Part shown: piece after piece, positions 10,319-22,071 of the stretch
Layout of the letters: every line of letters begins with the position of its first letter
Position numbering within the stretch: the stretch's first letter is position 1
Origin: Rhodocollybia butyracea
Taxonomy: Eukaryota; Basidiomycota; Agaricomycetes; Agaricales; Omphalotaceae
Assembly: GCA_015501585.1 (NCBI GenBank)
Contig: JADNRY010000282.1
Location: 1 to 64,000, forward strand
DNA: 64,000 nucleotides
Direction: 5' to 3'
Position numbers and translations under genes: made by a program
Notes under the pieces: generated by a model
What the model was told of the DNA's origin: nothing
The model's database searches: none
The model's input: only the letters and a program-made list of their open reading frames with translations

Positions 10319-10614
10319 TGTAGATGGAGCATGGGCGCAGTTTTTGCGATAATTTTAGCCATAGATTTATGGTAGTACTATGCATGAATAAGTAGCCTTG
10401 TATGAGTTCTCTTGTAGTAGCTACCTTACCTGTTGCACACCTCCCTCTCACGCCGTCACTTAGACTCCTTGCAGTGCTTGTTATGGCTGGTCGGCGATCA
10501 CACGAAATGCTGGTCAAAGCTGCCAATCACAGCTTCCAAAAGAGGAAAAGGTAGCAATAAAGGCTTGTTCACAAAGAATTAAGATGTAATCATTGGTGTT
10601 ACTACAAAAGCACT

Positions 10615-11308
10615 CTAACCGGAGCTCCCACCGGCCATAAACGAGCGCGCATTCCTCTTCCTCACCCTTCTTTGTCGTTCAAGAACTGACCATGAAATCA
10701 CAATAAAATCAAGGACCTCTTTGCCTTGTGCGTCAACCACCAGTTTTGCTGGGGTAGATTGTGTATTGGACTTCATTCCCACTACAGTAAAGCATAAACT
10801 ACGTTTGCGTTGACTTGGGGAAAAAGTGGCAATGGAACGTGATTCATCTTTCGAGTAGAGCTAAGAAATATGTTTGGAAGTGAGAATGAAAGAGATGGAA
10901 AGTAGTATTTGAGAGTACCGTGCGGCCTTTCCATTGGTATTTTTTACCTGGATTGGTGGGAGCGGAGAATGTTCTAGTACTTTAAATCGGTTTACAGGAA
11001 ATAAAAGCAAAGTGGAATTAAAACAGCATACCTATCGAAGGGAATCACGCTCTTCCTCAACCATGTATTTATCGATACTGGACCCGCTTTTCCAAGAGTA
11101 AGCATATTGGGGCTGGGGCGCCTCCGCACCCAGGAAGCAACAGCCTCTCCTGCAGCAGATAACACCTTTGTCTCCTTCCTGGATTCAGTGACGATCTGGT
11201 ATAGAAGCGCGCCGTCTTTTGGCATCGGTGATGGTTGTCACGGTGTTAGATTGGGTTGTCGGGAGCAAAAATAAGAGTTAGGGAAGTGTCTTCGTAGGTG
11301 GTGGTCAT
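10615..11308 (-). pseudogene. DUF6593 gene, frameshifted copy
   Basis: This paralogue of the intact gene at 14457-15183 has the same three-exon plan. It starts MTTTYEDTSLTLIF at 11308, but a TAA after DNPI and two +1 shifts (near 11250 and 11220) break the first exon. After that the frame is open (MLTLGKAGPVSINTWL). Splice sites fall as in the intact copy, and the last exon encodes STPAKLVVDAQGKEVLDF and ends at TAG 10615-10617. DUF6593 (PF20236, from memory) is a basidiomycete-enriched family of unknown function. A sequencing error in exon 1 is the alternative. Confidence 0.78.
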
Positions 11309-11469
11309 TGAGAGAAAGTTATTGAGTGGAGCTTAGCGCTCTTAAAAGGCTATTTATCGGGCTAGTGTGAGCCTGATGAAACTTGGAAAGAAATACGATA
11401 TGAGGAGTGTGTATTTAAGCAGAGTAGTATGTTCCAAAGTCAAATGTTCTGGGACTTCTGTCCCTGTCT

Positions 11470-12430
11470 CATGGAAAGTGGCTTTTCGTGGAAGTTCGTA
11501 GTCCACATCGTTGAGCGCTTGAGCAGCAAGGATGTCGATGATCGATGACGCTCAAAACGGATCGTCCATTCTGTTGCGAGAAGACAAAGATTTTGAGACA
11601 GAGTGACCGGGAGCTCAAGCGCTCAAATTTCAAATTCAAATGTTCATACATGATGATGATCAGAGGGTTATGCATTGATACCATAAGCGGAAACATAGCT
11701 GACGATAGCCGAGTGCGATTTGGACTCGATAACGCGATAACATAGTCCGAGATGTCCATCCACTCGAGGAGGAGGGGATTTCGGTGTCCAAGGAGCCTCC
11801 AAGGTTGCAACACTCGCCTCAGTTGGCATCCCCGACTGTATTCCCATTCCTCTAGATCTTCAGACGTGATCATCTTGTTTTCCCTCTCTAGATCTCTCTT
11901 GTCTCGTACTTGCAATTTCTAAATAAAGTATGTATGAACGACTATTATTCTGAGCCGAAGCGGGTAACCGGATCGGAGTGAGAACTTAATAAGCGCCTAA
12001 ACGCATGCTCGACTGCCAAAATTTACGTGCTACGCATGCGATCAGGACGATTGAACAAACTGGATAGGCGCATGTAAAATGCGTCAAAGCACAAATTTCT
12101 TTGCAAGCTCAGGAAGCATTACCTGTTATAACTGTCGTGGCCTCAGAGATTCACAGCCTTCAAGCTTTCAGCTTCATGGAGCGTAGATGACTGAGTATGC
12201 GTGTATGGCTGAGTCCAATGGTTACTTATTTGAAATATTTATTAACCTTTGTTGTACAGAAACTCTGGCTGAGTTCTTTGTAAAAGAATGCTGCTGACAA
12301 TAAGTCGAAGTTGTATTCGTTCCATGCGGTGACTTTAAAAAACGCGAACTGCGCAGGTGCATAAACCTCCTCACTCTGCTTCCCAAATCCCACCTCTACC
12401 GCCGCCATCCTGCGATCCCAACTTCACCTT
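11470..12430. repeat. Duplicated segment, matching 18.7-19.26 kb
   Basis: Bases from about 11890 (CTTGCAATTTCTAAATAAAG) to 12430 resemble 18722-19260 in the same order, including AAGCGCCTAAAC and the ACAGAAACT...GGC(T/C)GAGTTCTT stretch. ORFs here, such as 11469-11915 minus, are not recognisable. Confidence 0.55.
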
Positions 12431-14450
12431 ACAACTTGCTTTGCTTCCTTTGTCTTCACGACGTTCTTCATGCTTCATAACGCTATACCCGCGATAAATC
12501 CCACCGCCGAGAATACTACCAGGAAAGGACCGAATGGCAATACAGAACAGAATGGGCTGCAGGATGAGGCCACACAGTTGGATAAGTGGAATTGGATCGA
12601 AACTTCCCGGTCAGTAGTTCAACGTTCAACGTTGCAATCAACACCAACTCTCTGTTGCCCTAGGCACAAACTGACCTCTATTTGATGAAAACGCCGCTCA
12701 GTACCAGCACCAACTGTCATTACTTCCTGTTCACTACCTGTCCACAGATCGACAGCAATATCCGCTTGTGGCCGGCTTAACGACTAGTTGACCAACTTCA
12801 ACTTTCGCAAATGAATGGAATACGAGATCATATGAGCGGCTTCTAACGGTGCTCATTATGAAGTTCGTAGTCCATCGGCGCCATCCTTGGGCATGTATAC
12901 GTTCCGGATGCTGCTGCACGTGAACTCGAGTAGATGCAAGGCAATGGATCTTAGATCTATTTTTTGAGATGTGGTGAGGAGAGGCGGGAAACGAAGCAGG
13001 AAATGGAGAGGCTGTACCGGAAAGTCAATCCGCTGGTTCGAGTAAGCCAAAGACCGACCGTAGTAAGCGTAAATCTCTCAGAGTACAGAATGTTAACTAA
13101 CCATCTATCTGTAGTCTTTTTCAACGGCTTAGAAAAGGCCGTCGCTATCTATTCGTGATCTGTCCCTCCCCTCACGCTCGGACCAATGCTTCGCGATATG
13201 AACAGTTCCTTCTGTGTACTCCGCAGTACCCCATACAAGCGATATCAATATTTCTGTCTAGTCGCCCAATCTCTTTCGAAGTCGAACAGAGATCTGAATG
13301 GTGTCTAAGCACCGCAGAACCGCCATTTTACCAGCATGTCTCTGAGGGACACTACGTGCTTCTGCCACGACAGCAGCTGGCCTCAACTCTCCACGATGCT
13401 TCATCGACCCATTACGAAACTGCTATGATGCTCACCTTTGTCCCGACTCCCGAGTTCGGCTTTCCGGGCCCTCAAGGTATAATGGAACCTCTCGGGAAGG
13501 CTACACACTTCTCTGGCAATAGCAGCTTGCTTCAACGTCCCGCGATGCATCACAGACCTAAGCCTACTCTGATTCGGCGACAACACCATGCAGTAGGCTG
13601 TAGCGACCGCCATTCTCACCGCTCGGCCATCAACAAATAGCTTTCCAGCTACAGTCCTTCACTGAGTCCGCAGTTAATCGGTATCGTTTGTAGGACATAT
13701 ATATGTTTCTGATGCTGCGCGCGAATCCAAGTTGGTGCAAATCGATGGATCCGCGATTCGAGTTGTGGTGAAGGAGAGGCAGGAAATGAGAATTTGATGC
13801 GGCGGGTTGTCCGGCTAGTTTGAGTCAGCAAAACACCGGCAATAGTGAGTGTAGACTTTTAGGATAGAGAATCTTGACGACTAACCATCTATTTGTAGTC
13901 TTTTGCGTAGAAAAACCCCCTTCAGCGGATTCCCTGTCTATTCGTAATCTCATCTATCCATTGTGAATGACGAGAGAGTTATCTGCTCAGAGTTCCTAGT
14001 GCTGAACTATGCTTCGTGAAATGACTTTTAGCTTCTTCAGGCCAATAGCATATTCGGAAGTCGAACAGACATCTGAATGATGTCGCTTTCGTCACACCGG
14101 CAGCTGGACTCACCGCTCACGCTTTAAATTCTGCTTTGACGCTTACCTCCAGTTACATCCCCAGATCGACTTTCCGGACCTTTAATGGAACCTCTGAGGG
14201 ACACCATGTGCGCCTGTCTCAATAGCAGTTGGCCTCAACACTCCGCGATGCTTCGATGGAACTCGCTCCCAATTGCAAAAACCGCATTGGCGGTTACCTT
14301 TATCCCAAGTTCACCTTTTCGGGCGTTGACGGCGTATTGGAATATAGTGAACAAGGCGAGAGACTGTTGTTCGACTGCTACTGACACTAGATACAGGTCA
14401 AAGCTGTCAATCGCAGCTTCCAAAAGAGCATAAGGTAGCAGTTAGTAAAG
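12430..14450. repeat. Family A repeat copies 2 and 3
   Basis: The intron-bearing core occurs at about 12845-13145 and again at 13655-13950. Each is followed by a string of about 120-base subrepeats containing AGCAGCTGGCTTCAAC-like sequence (13365, 13505, 14215). The core's GTAAGC...CTAACCATC...GTAG stretch fits a spliceosomal intron on the plus strand. The subrepeats instead give related minus-strand peptides (KVELGT-like). No single intact ORF spans a unit. Confidence 0.6.
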
Positions 14451-14456
14451 TATTTT

Positions 14457-15183
14457 TCATACAGCGGTCATTGGTGCGAGAGTACTCGAAGCTATAATCC
14501 TACCCTCATTGACACTATTCCTGTTATTCTCCTTCGCCCTTCTCTGTCGTTCAAGGACTGAAAACGAAATTATAATATAATCGAGGATCTCTTTGCCTTC
14601 TGCATCTACCACTAATTTTGCTGGGGTAGAGCGTATGCCCGATTTCATCTCTTCTGGAGTAAGACGTGAGCGAGGTATCCACCGACTTGGGGTGAAAACG
14701 GCAATGGAATTTGATTTATCATCTTTCGAAGAGAGCTAAGTGATAAGTTAGAAACGAGAATGAATGCAATAACTAAGGGTACCGTGTGGCCTTTCCATTG
14801 GTATTCTTTACTATTATCGGTGGGAATGGAGAACGTTGCAGTACTTTGAATAACTTTGTAAGAAAGGATGAAATACAAAGCGAAATTACAACAGCGCACT
14901 CATTGAAAGGCATCACGCTCTTCCTCAACCACATACTCATCGATACGGGAGCTGCATTCCCAAGGGTAAGTATATCAGGTCTAATTTGTTTCCACACCCA
15001 TGAAGCGAGAGTCTCTCCCGTAGCAGATACAACCCTTGTCTCCGTGTGTGAAGATTTAGATCCGAATTCAGTGACGACCCGGTATAAAAGTGCGCCGTCT
15101 CGGGCATTAGTGATGGTCGTGTTAATTGGGTTGCTGGGAGTAAAAATGAGAGTAAGGGAGGTGTCTTCGTAGGTGGTGGCCAT
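14457..15183 (-). CDS. DUF6593 domain protein
   Basis: Three exons: 15183-14900, 14843-14783 and 14735-14457, joined by GTGCGC...CAAAG and GTACCC...TTAG introns. All phases agree and give 207 residues. The N-terminus MATTYEDTSLTLIFTPSNP, the central WKQIRPDILTLG, WLRKSVMPFN, KEYQWKGHT and the C-terminal PAKLVVDAEGKEILDYI match the DUF6593 pattern. There is no signal peptide or membrane span, so it is probably intracellular. An upstream in-frame Met at 15192 is possible. It is flanked by family A repeats, and degenerate siblings lie at 10.6 and 26.3 kb. Confidence 0.85.
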
Positions 15184-15199
15184 TGAGAGCAAATTATGG

Positions 15200-16098
15200 A
15201 GTGGAACTCCTCAGCTTGTCTCTCTTATAAGGCCATTATAGTAACATCAATCAATGGAGCTCAATCCAATAGCGATGGCAAAGCTGTTGAGCTGCGCCGG
15301 ATAGCCCGCCCTTGGGTGATTGCATCTAGTATATCAGGCTAGTTCCGGAATTCGGTCCCTGCCGAGTGGCCTTTCGTACTCCGTATCATTACACGGCCAA
15401 ACCCTCCCTTGCGGCTCGGGCTGAAAAGATCCGGACGTACCGAGTCTGAATATGATTTTGTGCTGAGGCGCAAAAAATTGGACCCTAGCCTCAAACGGCT
15501 GGATAATGCGTAGGATATTGTTCTTTTGGTACTGTAGTCCACCCGAACCGCCCGATGCCCTCAGGACTACATTCAAGTCGCGTGATATGTTGGTTTTAAA
15601 ATTTACGAGTCATGAAGTTGTGCGTGATGTAAGGCCCTCTTTTCTCTCAACGTCCATGAGCTCCATGTCAAAGCTCAGCAAGTCTTCAAGACTGCGAGGA
15701 CGGAACTGATTGAACTTCAAGACTAGCGCAACATTGTTCAGCAAGCTACAAGTGCCTTCAACGCTCTTCAACGCAACTCAAATCCTTCCTTGTGTCTCAA
15801 ATCAAGGCCACGCCCTTCAAGGAGACTGAATAAGCTTCAACGCAAGACCCTGTGTTATATCGGTGGCCCAAATTTCTGTGTAAAGCTACTCTGGAGAATT
15901 GACACCTCAAGATGTTTATTCTTCAAGCTTCAACATTCTCTCGTGGTTATTGACATGGTTTGTCGTTCTTTTTTTTTTTTCACCTTTCTAGCTCTAAGAG
16001 TCTTCCGTTCTTTGGGCAACGACGGTACGTTTTTTTTGGCCTTAGGAGCACATATCAGCTTATAGTTGCTCAATAGATTATGAACGGTTGGTGCATGG
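15200..16098. other. No confident gene
   Basis: Short ORFs only. The stretch 15690-15860 is rich in CTTCAA/CTTCAAG motifs. Nothing recognisable is seen up to the hAT-like element. Confidence 0.4.
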
Positions 16099-16106
16099 GT
16101 ATGTAT

Positions 16107-16878
16107 TAGGGTGGTGCTAACTGGAAAAGGTCATGTTAATAACATTGCTATTAACATGGGACCTTCAGGGGCCTGTTTAACACGAGTTAATAGCAGTTAT
16201 TAACATTTGAGCGCTAACGTGATAATAACATGTTAATAGATGGTTTTTAACATGCTAATAACAATGTCTATGTGAATCACCTGTACCAGCATACCAATCC
16301 TAGTGAATCCTATCTGGCATGTCATCTTGACATCTATTCTGTAGATCCCACTAGTAATTCGCTCCCAGCAAGCCCTGAGAATGTAGCTGAAGGACCACTC
16401 TTTGTTTTCGCCAATAACATAGTTAGTGCCTGTTAGTCAACTGTTAGTACCTCAGCATCAAGATATTGAAGCAGCAATTCCTGGTAAGAAGGGGGGAGGG
16501 GGGTCTGGCACACATGGAAACTTGGGGATTTTACCCTCCAGTGGGATCGATACCTATAGTATATAAATCCACGGGCAACGAAGATTAGGATAAGCCTGCT
16601 GCCTAAGACAACTCGCGAGTTAAATTTAAGACCCAAGAGTGTTCCAAACAAGCTCTAACTTGGAGGCTTTTTCTCTCAAGACTCGAGAGGCTGTCGCAAG
16701 GGCTGTCGAGCAGCAATATAAGAGCTATCTGACTGTCGCAGCCATACCATGGCCCACTAGAGTAGTTAACATGATTAACATGGTCCTCAGAGGCCAATGC
16801 TAATAGCATGTTATTAACATGTTATTAACATGTTAATTCACAGATGTTAATTGAAACATAGGTTTTAGCACCACCCTA
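16107..16878. mobile_element. hAT-like non-autonomous element (MITE)
   Basis: It is 772 bases with terminal inverted repeats TAGGGTGGTGCTAA and TTAGCACCACCCTA, flanked by a perfect 8-base duplication GTATGTAT (16099-16106 and 16879-16886). Eight-base duplications and this terminal form fit the hAT superfamily. Near both ends are clustered near-palindromic copies of TTAACATGTTAATA, likely transposase-binding subterminal repeats. No transposase is encoded. Confidence 0.9.
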
Positions 16879-17211
16879 GTATGTATTGATCACGGTATGT
16901 ACTGTTTGGAATATGTAGTACTAGTCGCATGTATAGTATGATAAAAACCAATAATAGGGAAAAATCGGAAGAAATGGGAGAGCCGGGACAGAGGCACTGG
17001 CGGCGCGATCCTTCGCACCGCGTTCAATTGATCCTCAGCACGGCTGCCTTGCGCCTGAGCACGAATTCTGCTGGTTGCGCCTGAGCACTTAATTACGGTT
17101 TTTGCACTGGGCTCCAGATATTTTACCCTAGGCATCAACAAAGCTGGGCCAACCTCAGGTGCATAGATTGGCCTTGCTGTGTAAGCAACAAAGATGACGT
17201 TCAGAGAAGGC

Positions 17212-17610
17212 CTACTTGAGTGACTGGGAGTTCAAACGTTCACCTGGGGATGTAAGGATCCGACGGCCGACTCCCCAGTACTCAACTCGAATATCCTTTT
17301 TATTCAAGTGAATTGGTAATATGGTTTTACCATGGCGTGAAGAATAAACAAGAGGGTGTAGACCTCCATAAGCGGAAAGGTAGCAGAGATGAGGAAATGA
17401 AGTTTGAGAAGACGGACACCTGTCAAGGACGGCCAGTCTGATTTGCACTTGAGCTGGAGTACTTAGAGTAAGAAGATGTCTATCCACTCGATCGGAGTCG
17501 AGAGCAGGATACAACCAGTGAATGTTGTTCAATCCACTTAGCCGTGCTGTCCGCAATCGCGCATAATAGCCACTTTCCTGAGCTTTCCTGTCTGGAGTAT
17601 TGGATGTCAA
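17212..17610 (-). CDS. Hypothetical protein
   Basis: An uninterrupted 132-residue frame from ATG 17610 to TAG. Amino-acid composition is ordinary and no low-complexity sequence is present. I do not recognise a family, and there is no membrane span or signal peptide. It may be a fragment of a larger gene. Confidence 0.3.
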   Translation of the reverse strand: MTSNTPDRKAQESGYYARLRTARLSGLNNIHWLYPALDSDRVDRHLLTLSTPAQVQIRLAVLDRCPSSQTSFPHLCYLSAYGGLHPLVYSSRHGKTILPIHLNKKDIRVEYWGVGRRILTSPGERLNSQSLK

Positions 17611-17824
17611 ACCCAGTTAGTAATACATATTCTTGTAGACCTCATTCAAGACAAAGATGACGGTGACAACTTGAGTACAAGATCTGCAGTAGGAAACTAG
17701 GAAAAAAGGAGGAGATTTACCAACTATTATGTATGTTCTATAGTCCTTCCAAAGCAATGGAGAATGCGGATCCTACTCCATCTCAATGGACATACACCCC
17801 GCTGCCCCTCATCTCTACTCCGAC

Positions 17825-17930
17825 AGTTTACTCGATAGAAATAGCAACTGGAAACCGTGTTTTATAGAGAGTACTATCGGTGCGCATCTGGAGCAGATCA
17901 TAGCCCTTGACACGGTATAGGTGATATTAA
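17825..17930 (-). pseudogene. Fragment of the 43.3-44.4 kb gene family (C-terminal end)
   Basis: Minus-strand sequence resembles the last exon of the gene at 43326-44364: GCGCATCTGGAGCA(G/A)ATCATAGCC, followed by the terminal SIE/SIG codons and a stop. Upstream similarity is lost quickly, so this is a short remnant. Confidence 0.55.
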
Positions 17931-18715
17931 CTTTCACCACCTCGTACGGGGCAAGAGCTTTTGGTGACGATGGGCCATTCGAGGTAATTTAACCAGGCGT
18001 TACTGATGAATATTTGAATATATAAGTGATCGCGATAGGAAGGCGAGGAATTTTTACTTGAGGTCATGCCACTCTGTTGTTGATTAGCAGGTAGGTATAA
18101 GAGGCGAACACGTATTCACTGTACTCACTGTATCCTACTCCACGTTTGGCAGAACCACTCCGTCACCCCAGTCATAAGGGATCTTAAAAATAAGTTTTCC
18201 GGTGGAAGTGACTGGGTCAGGGCATCAAACTTGGGGAGAATCTCCGTTTAGACATGTCGACTGCACAGAGCTTCAACAGAATCGATTCCGAGGAAGTCGA
18301 TAAAAGTTATATAGTCTATAGAATTGAGGGTGTTTTATCGGATGCTCAGAGTATATGAAGGCGGCAAATAGAGAAAACTTGAGGGACCATGATATGTGGT
18401 GGTACTTAGGAAGACGAGAGGTGCCACTGAGGACATGCTCATTCAACGTTCAACGTTCATGACGAAATTGACGCAGAGGATCGATTATCCGATGGTAGGG
18501 GCGGCTCTCTCGAGGTTATATTGAAGAAAGAAGTTTTTGAAAAGGAGTCCATCCATGATGAAACTGGCGCAGCGGGTATTGATTCGTGTTGATGCAAGCA
18601 CCGATTTATGATCGTTTGGCATACTTATTTAAGAGTTGAAAACGTTGAAACGTTGAACGTTTCATCAATCATCGACATCTCTCACTGGCCGTCTTGTTTT
18701 CTCCTCCTCCCTCTT
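17931..18715. other. No confident gene
   Basis: Only short ORFs. Direct nine-base units of TTCAACGTT type occur at about 18440 and 18645, and again at 18910 and 12610. Confidence 0.35.
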
Positions 18716-20640
18716 CTCTCGTACTTGCAATTTCTAAATAAAGTAAGTACTGTAGGATTCTTCCTTCCGAAGCGGCTAACCGGGGCGGGGCTATATGCTA
18801 AGCGCCTAAACACACGTTTGCTCTTGACTGCTCACAGCTTCAAGCTTCAAGACTCGACCGCCAAAGTTACGCGTTGGGATAGCCACGATCACAGACTGGA
18901 TATGCGCTGTTCAAACGTTCAACGTTCAATATGCAATGCTCTGTTGTGCAATACGTCAAAGCAAAAATTTCTTCACAGGCTCAGAGAGCGTTATCCGTAA
19001 CCTCTACAAATTACTCAGAGATTTGGAGCCTTGTACGGCGTATATGACTGAGTACGGCCGAGTTCGATCGTCTGTTATTTTGAGATATCCATTGACATTT
19101 GTTTTACAGAAACTGCTGGCCGAGTTCTTCGTAAAGAACACCGCTGACTAGACCAGAAGTTGTATCTATTACGTCCGTCCGACGCAGTGATTCATGCTGC
19201 ATGTATCTCCCCTGTCGCAGTCTGCGTCCTCAATCCCACCTCTACCGCCACCGTCCTGTGATCCCAAAGTCTCACTCTTCCACTGCATCTTACGAAACGT
19301 TTCTGGTTCCTTTGCCTCCATGACATTATTTGTGCTCACGATTCTCAACGCTGTGCCTGCGATATACCCCTACCGTCAAATACTTTATCAGAAAGGACGG
19401 AATGGCAAATACAGAACGGGATGGAATAGTGGGCTGATGAGGCCACACAGTCAAGTAAACGGATGGACGGAAGCTGGTCAGTATTTCAGCAGAAACTCCG
19501 AGCGTGACTGCGCTCTTATCACTGTTGGCTTAGACTCAAACCCACCTTGATTTGACGAACCCACAGGCGTCTCACTAGCACTACTCAGTACCCAGTACCC
19601 AGTACTCAGTATCGACCGTCATTCACTCCTACTTGTTCAATGATGGACACAATACGCTGTCTTTCTGGCTGGCAACTGAGGTTTATACTGCCGAACTCGT
19701 CCCAGCCACCAACTCCAACTTTCGCGATATATGAAATACACGGTATGAGCGGCTTCGGAAGGTGTTCATTACAATCCTTCATCAGGTTAGCGGTCCATCG
19801 GTGCCGTCTTTGGGGCATGTATACGTTTCGGATGTTGCTGCATAAATTTAAGTCAGCACGAGGTGATGGGCTCGTGGTTTGAGAAGTGGGGAAGGAGCGA
19901 CAGAAAACGGAGCGAATATTGAAGAGGCTGTATTGTTAACAGGCTAGTTTGGATCAACGAAGTACTGGAAACGGTGAGCGTCAATTCTCAGAATAGAGAG
20001 TCTTACTGACCGTCTATTCATAGTCGTTTCCAGTAGCGTTGCTGTCTATTCATGACCTCTCCTTCCACTTGCGAACGATGAGGTCAACGTTCGTCCTTTA
20101 CGGACCAATGCTTCGTGATGTTGTCCTTCTGTCAATAGCGTACTCGGTAGCACTCCATACGAACGATATCAACATGTCTGTCCAGTCTCCGATCTCTTTC
20201 AAAAGTGCGACAGACATCCAAGTGGTGTTCGAGCACCCCAAAATTACCTTTTCACCAGTTACCATTTTACCGGCCTACTACGACAGCAGCTGGCCTCAAC
20301 CTCCACGATGCTTCATTGATCTCCTTCCAATTACGAAACCACTGCTGTGACGCTCACCTTGTCCCGACTTCCGACTTTCCGAGGCGTAATAAAACCTCTA
20401 CATGCTCGTTGTGACAACAGCTGACTTCAATGCTTCGGGATGCATCAAACCCGGTGCAAATTACAAGACCACTGCGTTCGTGGTTACCTTTGCCCGAGTT
20501 CGACTTTCAAGGCATTAACGCTGCATTGGAATTTGATGACGTAAGTGGAGACTCGCAAGACGAGAGCATTTGCAACTGGAGTCTTATACCTACCGCTTAG
20601 GTAGTTTTCAGCATTTTCTTGTTTGCGCCCAAAGCGATCA
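18715..20640. repeat. Duplicated block with family A repeat copy 4
   Basis: 18722-19260 matches 11907-12430. The following stretch matches 12470-12600, including AAAGGACGGAATGGCAA and GAGGCCACACAGT. The core with its intron-like element lies at about 19780-20045, and subrepeats at 20278 and 20405. The order is the same as in the 12-14 kb block, so a multi-kilobase segment was duplicated and then decayed. Confidence 0.6.
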
Positions 20641-20960
20641 GGATGTAGGGCGGTAGTCGACCTTGGACTCGACAACCAGACATATCAATTTTGTGTTCAT
20701 TTCGATGTGCGTTCCATTCATGGCCATGGGGCTCTCAGTGACACGTCGCGCGAAATTCCATGTATTTCTATCAGTGAGTTTTTCATATGTTATACTATTA
20801 TTGGTAATGCTTATCGGTGGTCTCCAGAAAAGCCATGCCTACAGTGTTCGGCTGTGCTCTCGTGAATGACTCATACTCCCGCAAGTCTAGATTCAGCAGG
20901 TATATTGCCGTGTATCCAAATACATGCGACTCCCGCTCACTGATTTATTTTAGGATCGAT
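20640..20960. repeat. Duplicated segment, matching 30.53-30.87 kb
   Basis: Sequence from the CATATCAATTTTGTGTTCATT region to CACTGATTTATT matches 30553-30865. Shared landmarks are TTTCTATCAGTGAGTTTTTCAT and CCATGCC. GTGAGT followed by a tract ending before CCATGCC looks like a conserved intron. The encoded product is unknown. Confidence 0.55.
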
Positions 20961-22071
20961 GGTACAGTCGTATTCTGTGAATCGAGTGGATATAATCGCT
21001 CTACAGCGTCGTTGCGGCCAATATCAGCGGAAAATAGAGTATATAAATCAATAATTATCCCAATGGACACAATATGGAAATTTTACAAGGACGTCGACTC
21101 CAAGGGGGAGACTGTTCCGAGCACAAGAAGGGATTAAGCAACATGCGAGACGCGGTGGTTTCCTTTGTAGGAGAAGCGGGAGAAGCGGAGTTGAAACCCA
21201 CTTTATGTAACTTGCTAAGAAACTCTCGGCGAGTAGGGCAGTTCGCAAAAGGTTTTGGCGCTATGGATTGAGAACTTGAAGGCACACGAAGTATTTTTGA
21301 GAGAGTTGATGACTTTTTTTTGGACTGATAGCCAGGGATCTCAAGGATGTGTGATAGCAATGAGATCAAGATGCGAGCTCTGTAGACGTAGACCTCCATT
21401 CCTTCTAGAGGCCCGACTCATCCCACTACTTATCAGACGGAGGATCATGTTTCTAGCTTTGAGTGTCAGCGTGCGGGGTGGATGTGAGGGTGACCTATCC
21501 TACGGGACCTGGCATATTTGAGCTTTGTTTGCCCTCAAAACATTCGGTCCATCCGTGGCGCACAAGTTACGACTTAGGATATCCACAAAGTTGACCAAAG
21601 AAACTCCAAGATACCGAACTAGCCAGAAGGTTCGGCGGCACGGCTCGACAAGCTACGGCGACCACGTTCAATGTATCATACCGGACAGGAGATCAGGTGA
21701 AGATGGGTCCACGGGGCCCTTCTCGTTTCCTGCCCTGACAAGCTTGAGCGCGAAAGCTAAAAGGCGAAAACTTCCCGGCCTGGTATCTGTCATATCGTAA
21801 TTGCCTAGCCAACCAGACTTCACAGGTTCATCTGAAGTCCCGCTGATTGCTGTTTACTGGTCATGTGAACCTAGCCCACGGCTTTGAAGGTTTCAAATGG
21901 CAAACTGCGGATTTGCTGCGGATTCATATAACCGTCACAAGCAAGTCACAAGTATGCTGTATTTGTGCAGCCACTCTTCAACCGCAACCACCATAATCAT
22001 CGGATACATCCACGAACAGCTCTAGTATCCCTAACCAGGAAGAAGTTTGGTCCAATACTCCTCAGCAAAAC
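20961..22071. other. Unresolved ORFs and NLR upstream region
   Basis: Overlapping ORFs on both strands at 21055-21399 and plus-strand ORFs at 21255-21521 and 21525-21800 are open but unrecognised. 21830-22071 is the likely promoter region of the downstream NLR-like gene. Confidence 0.3.
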
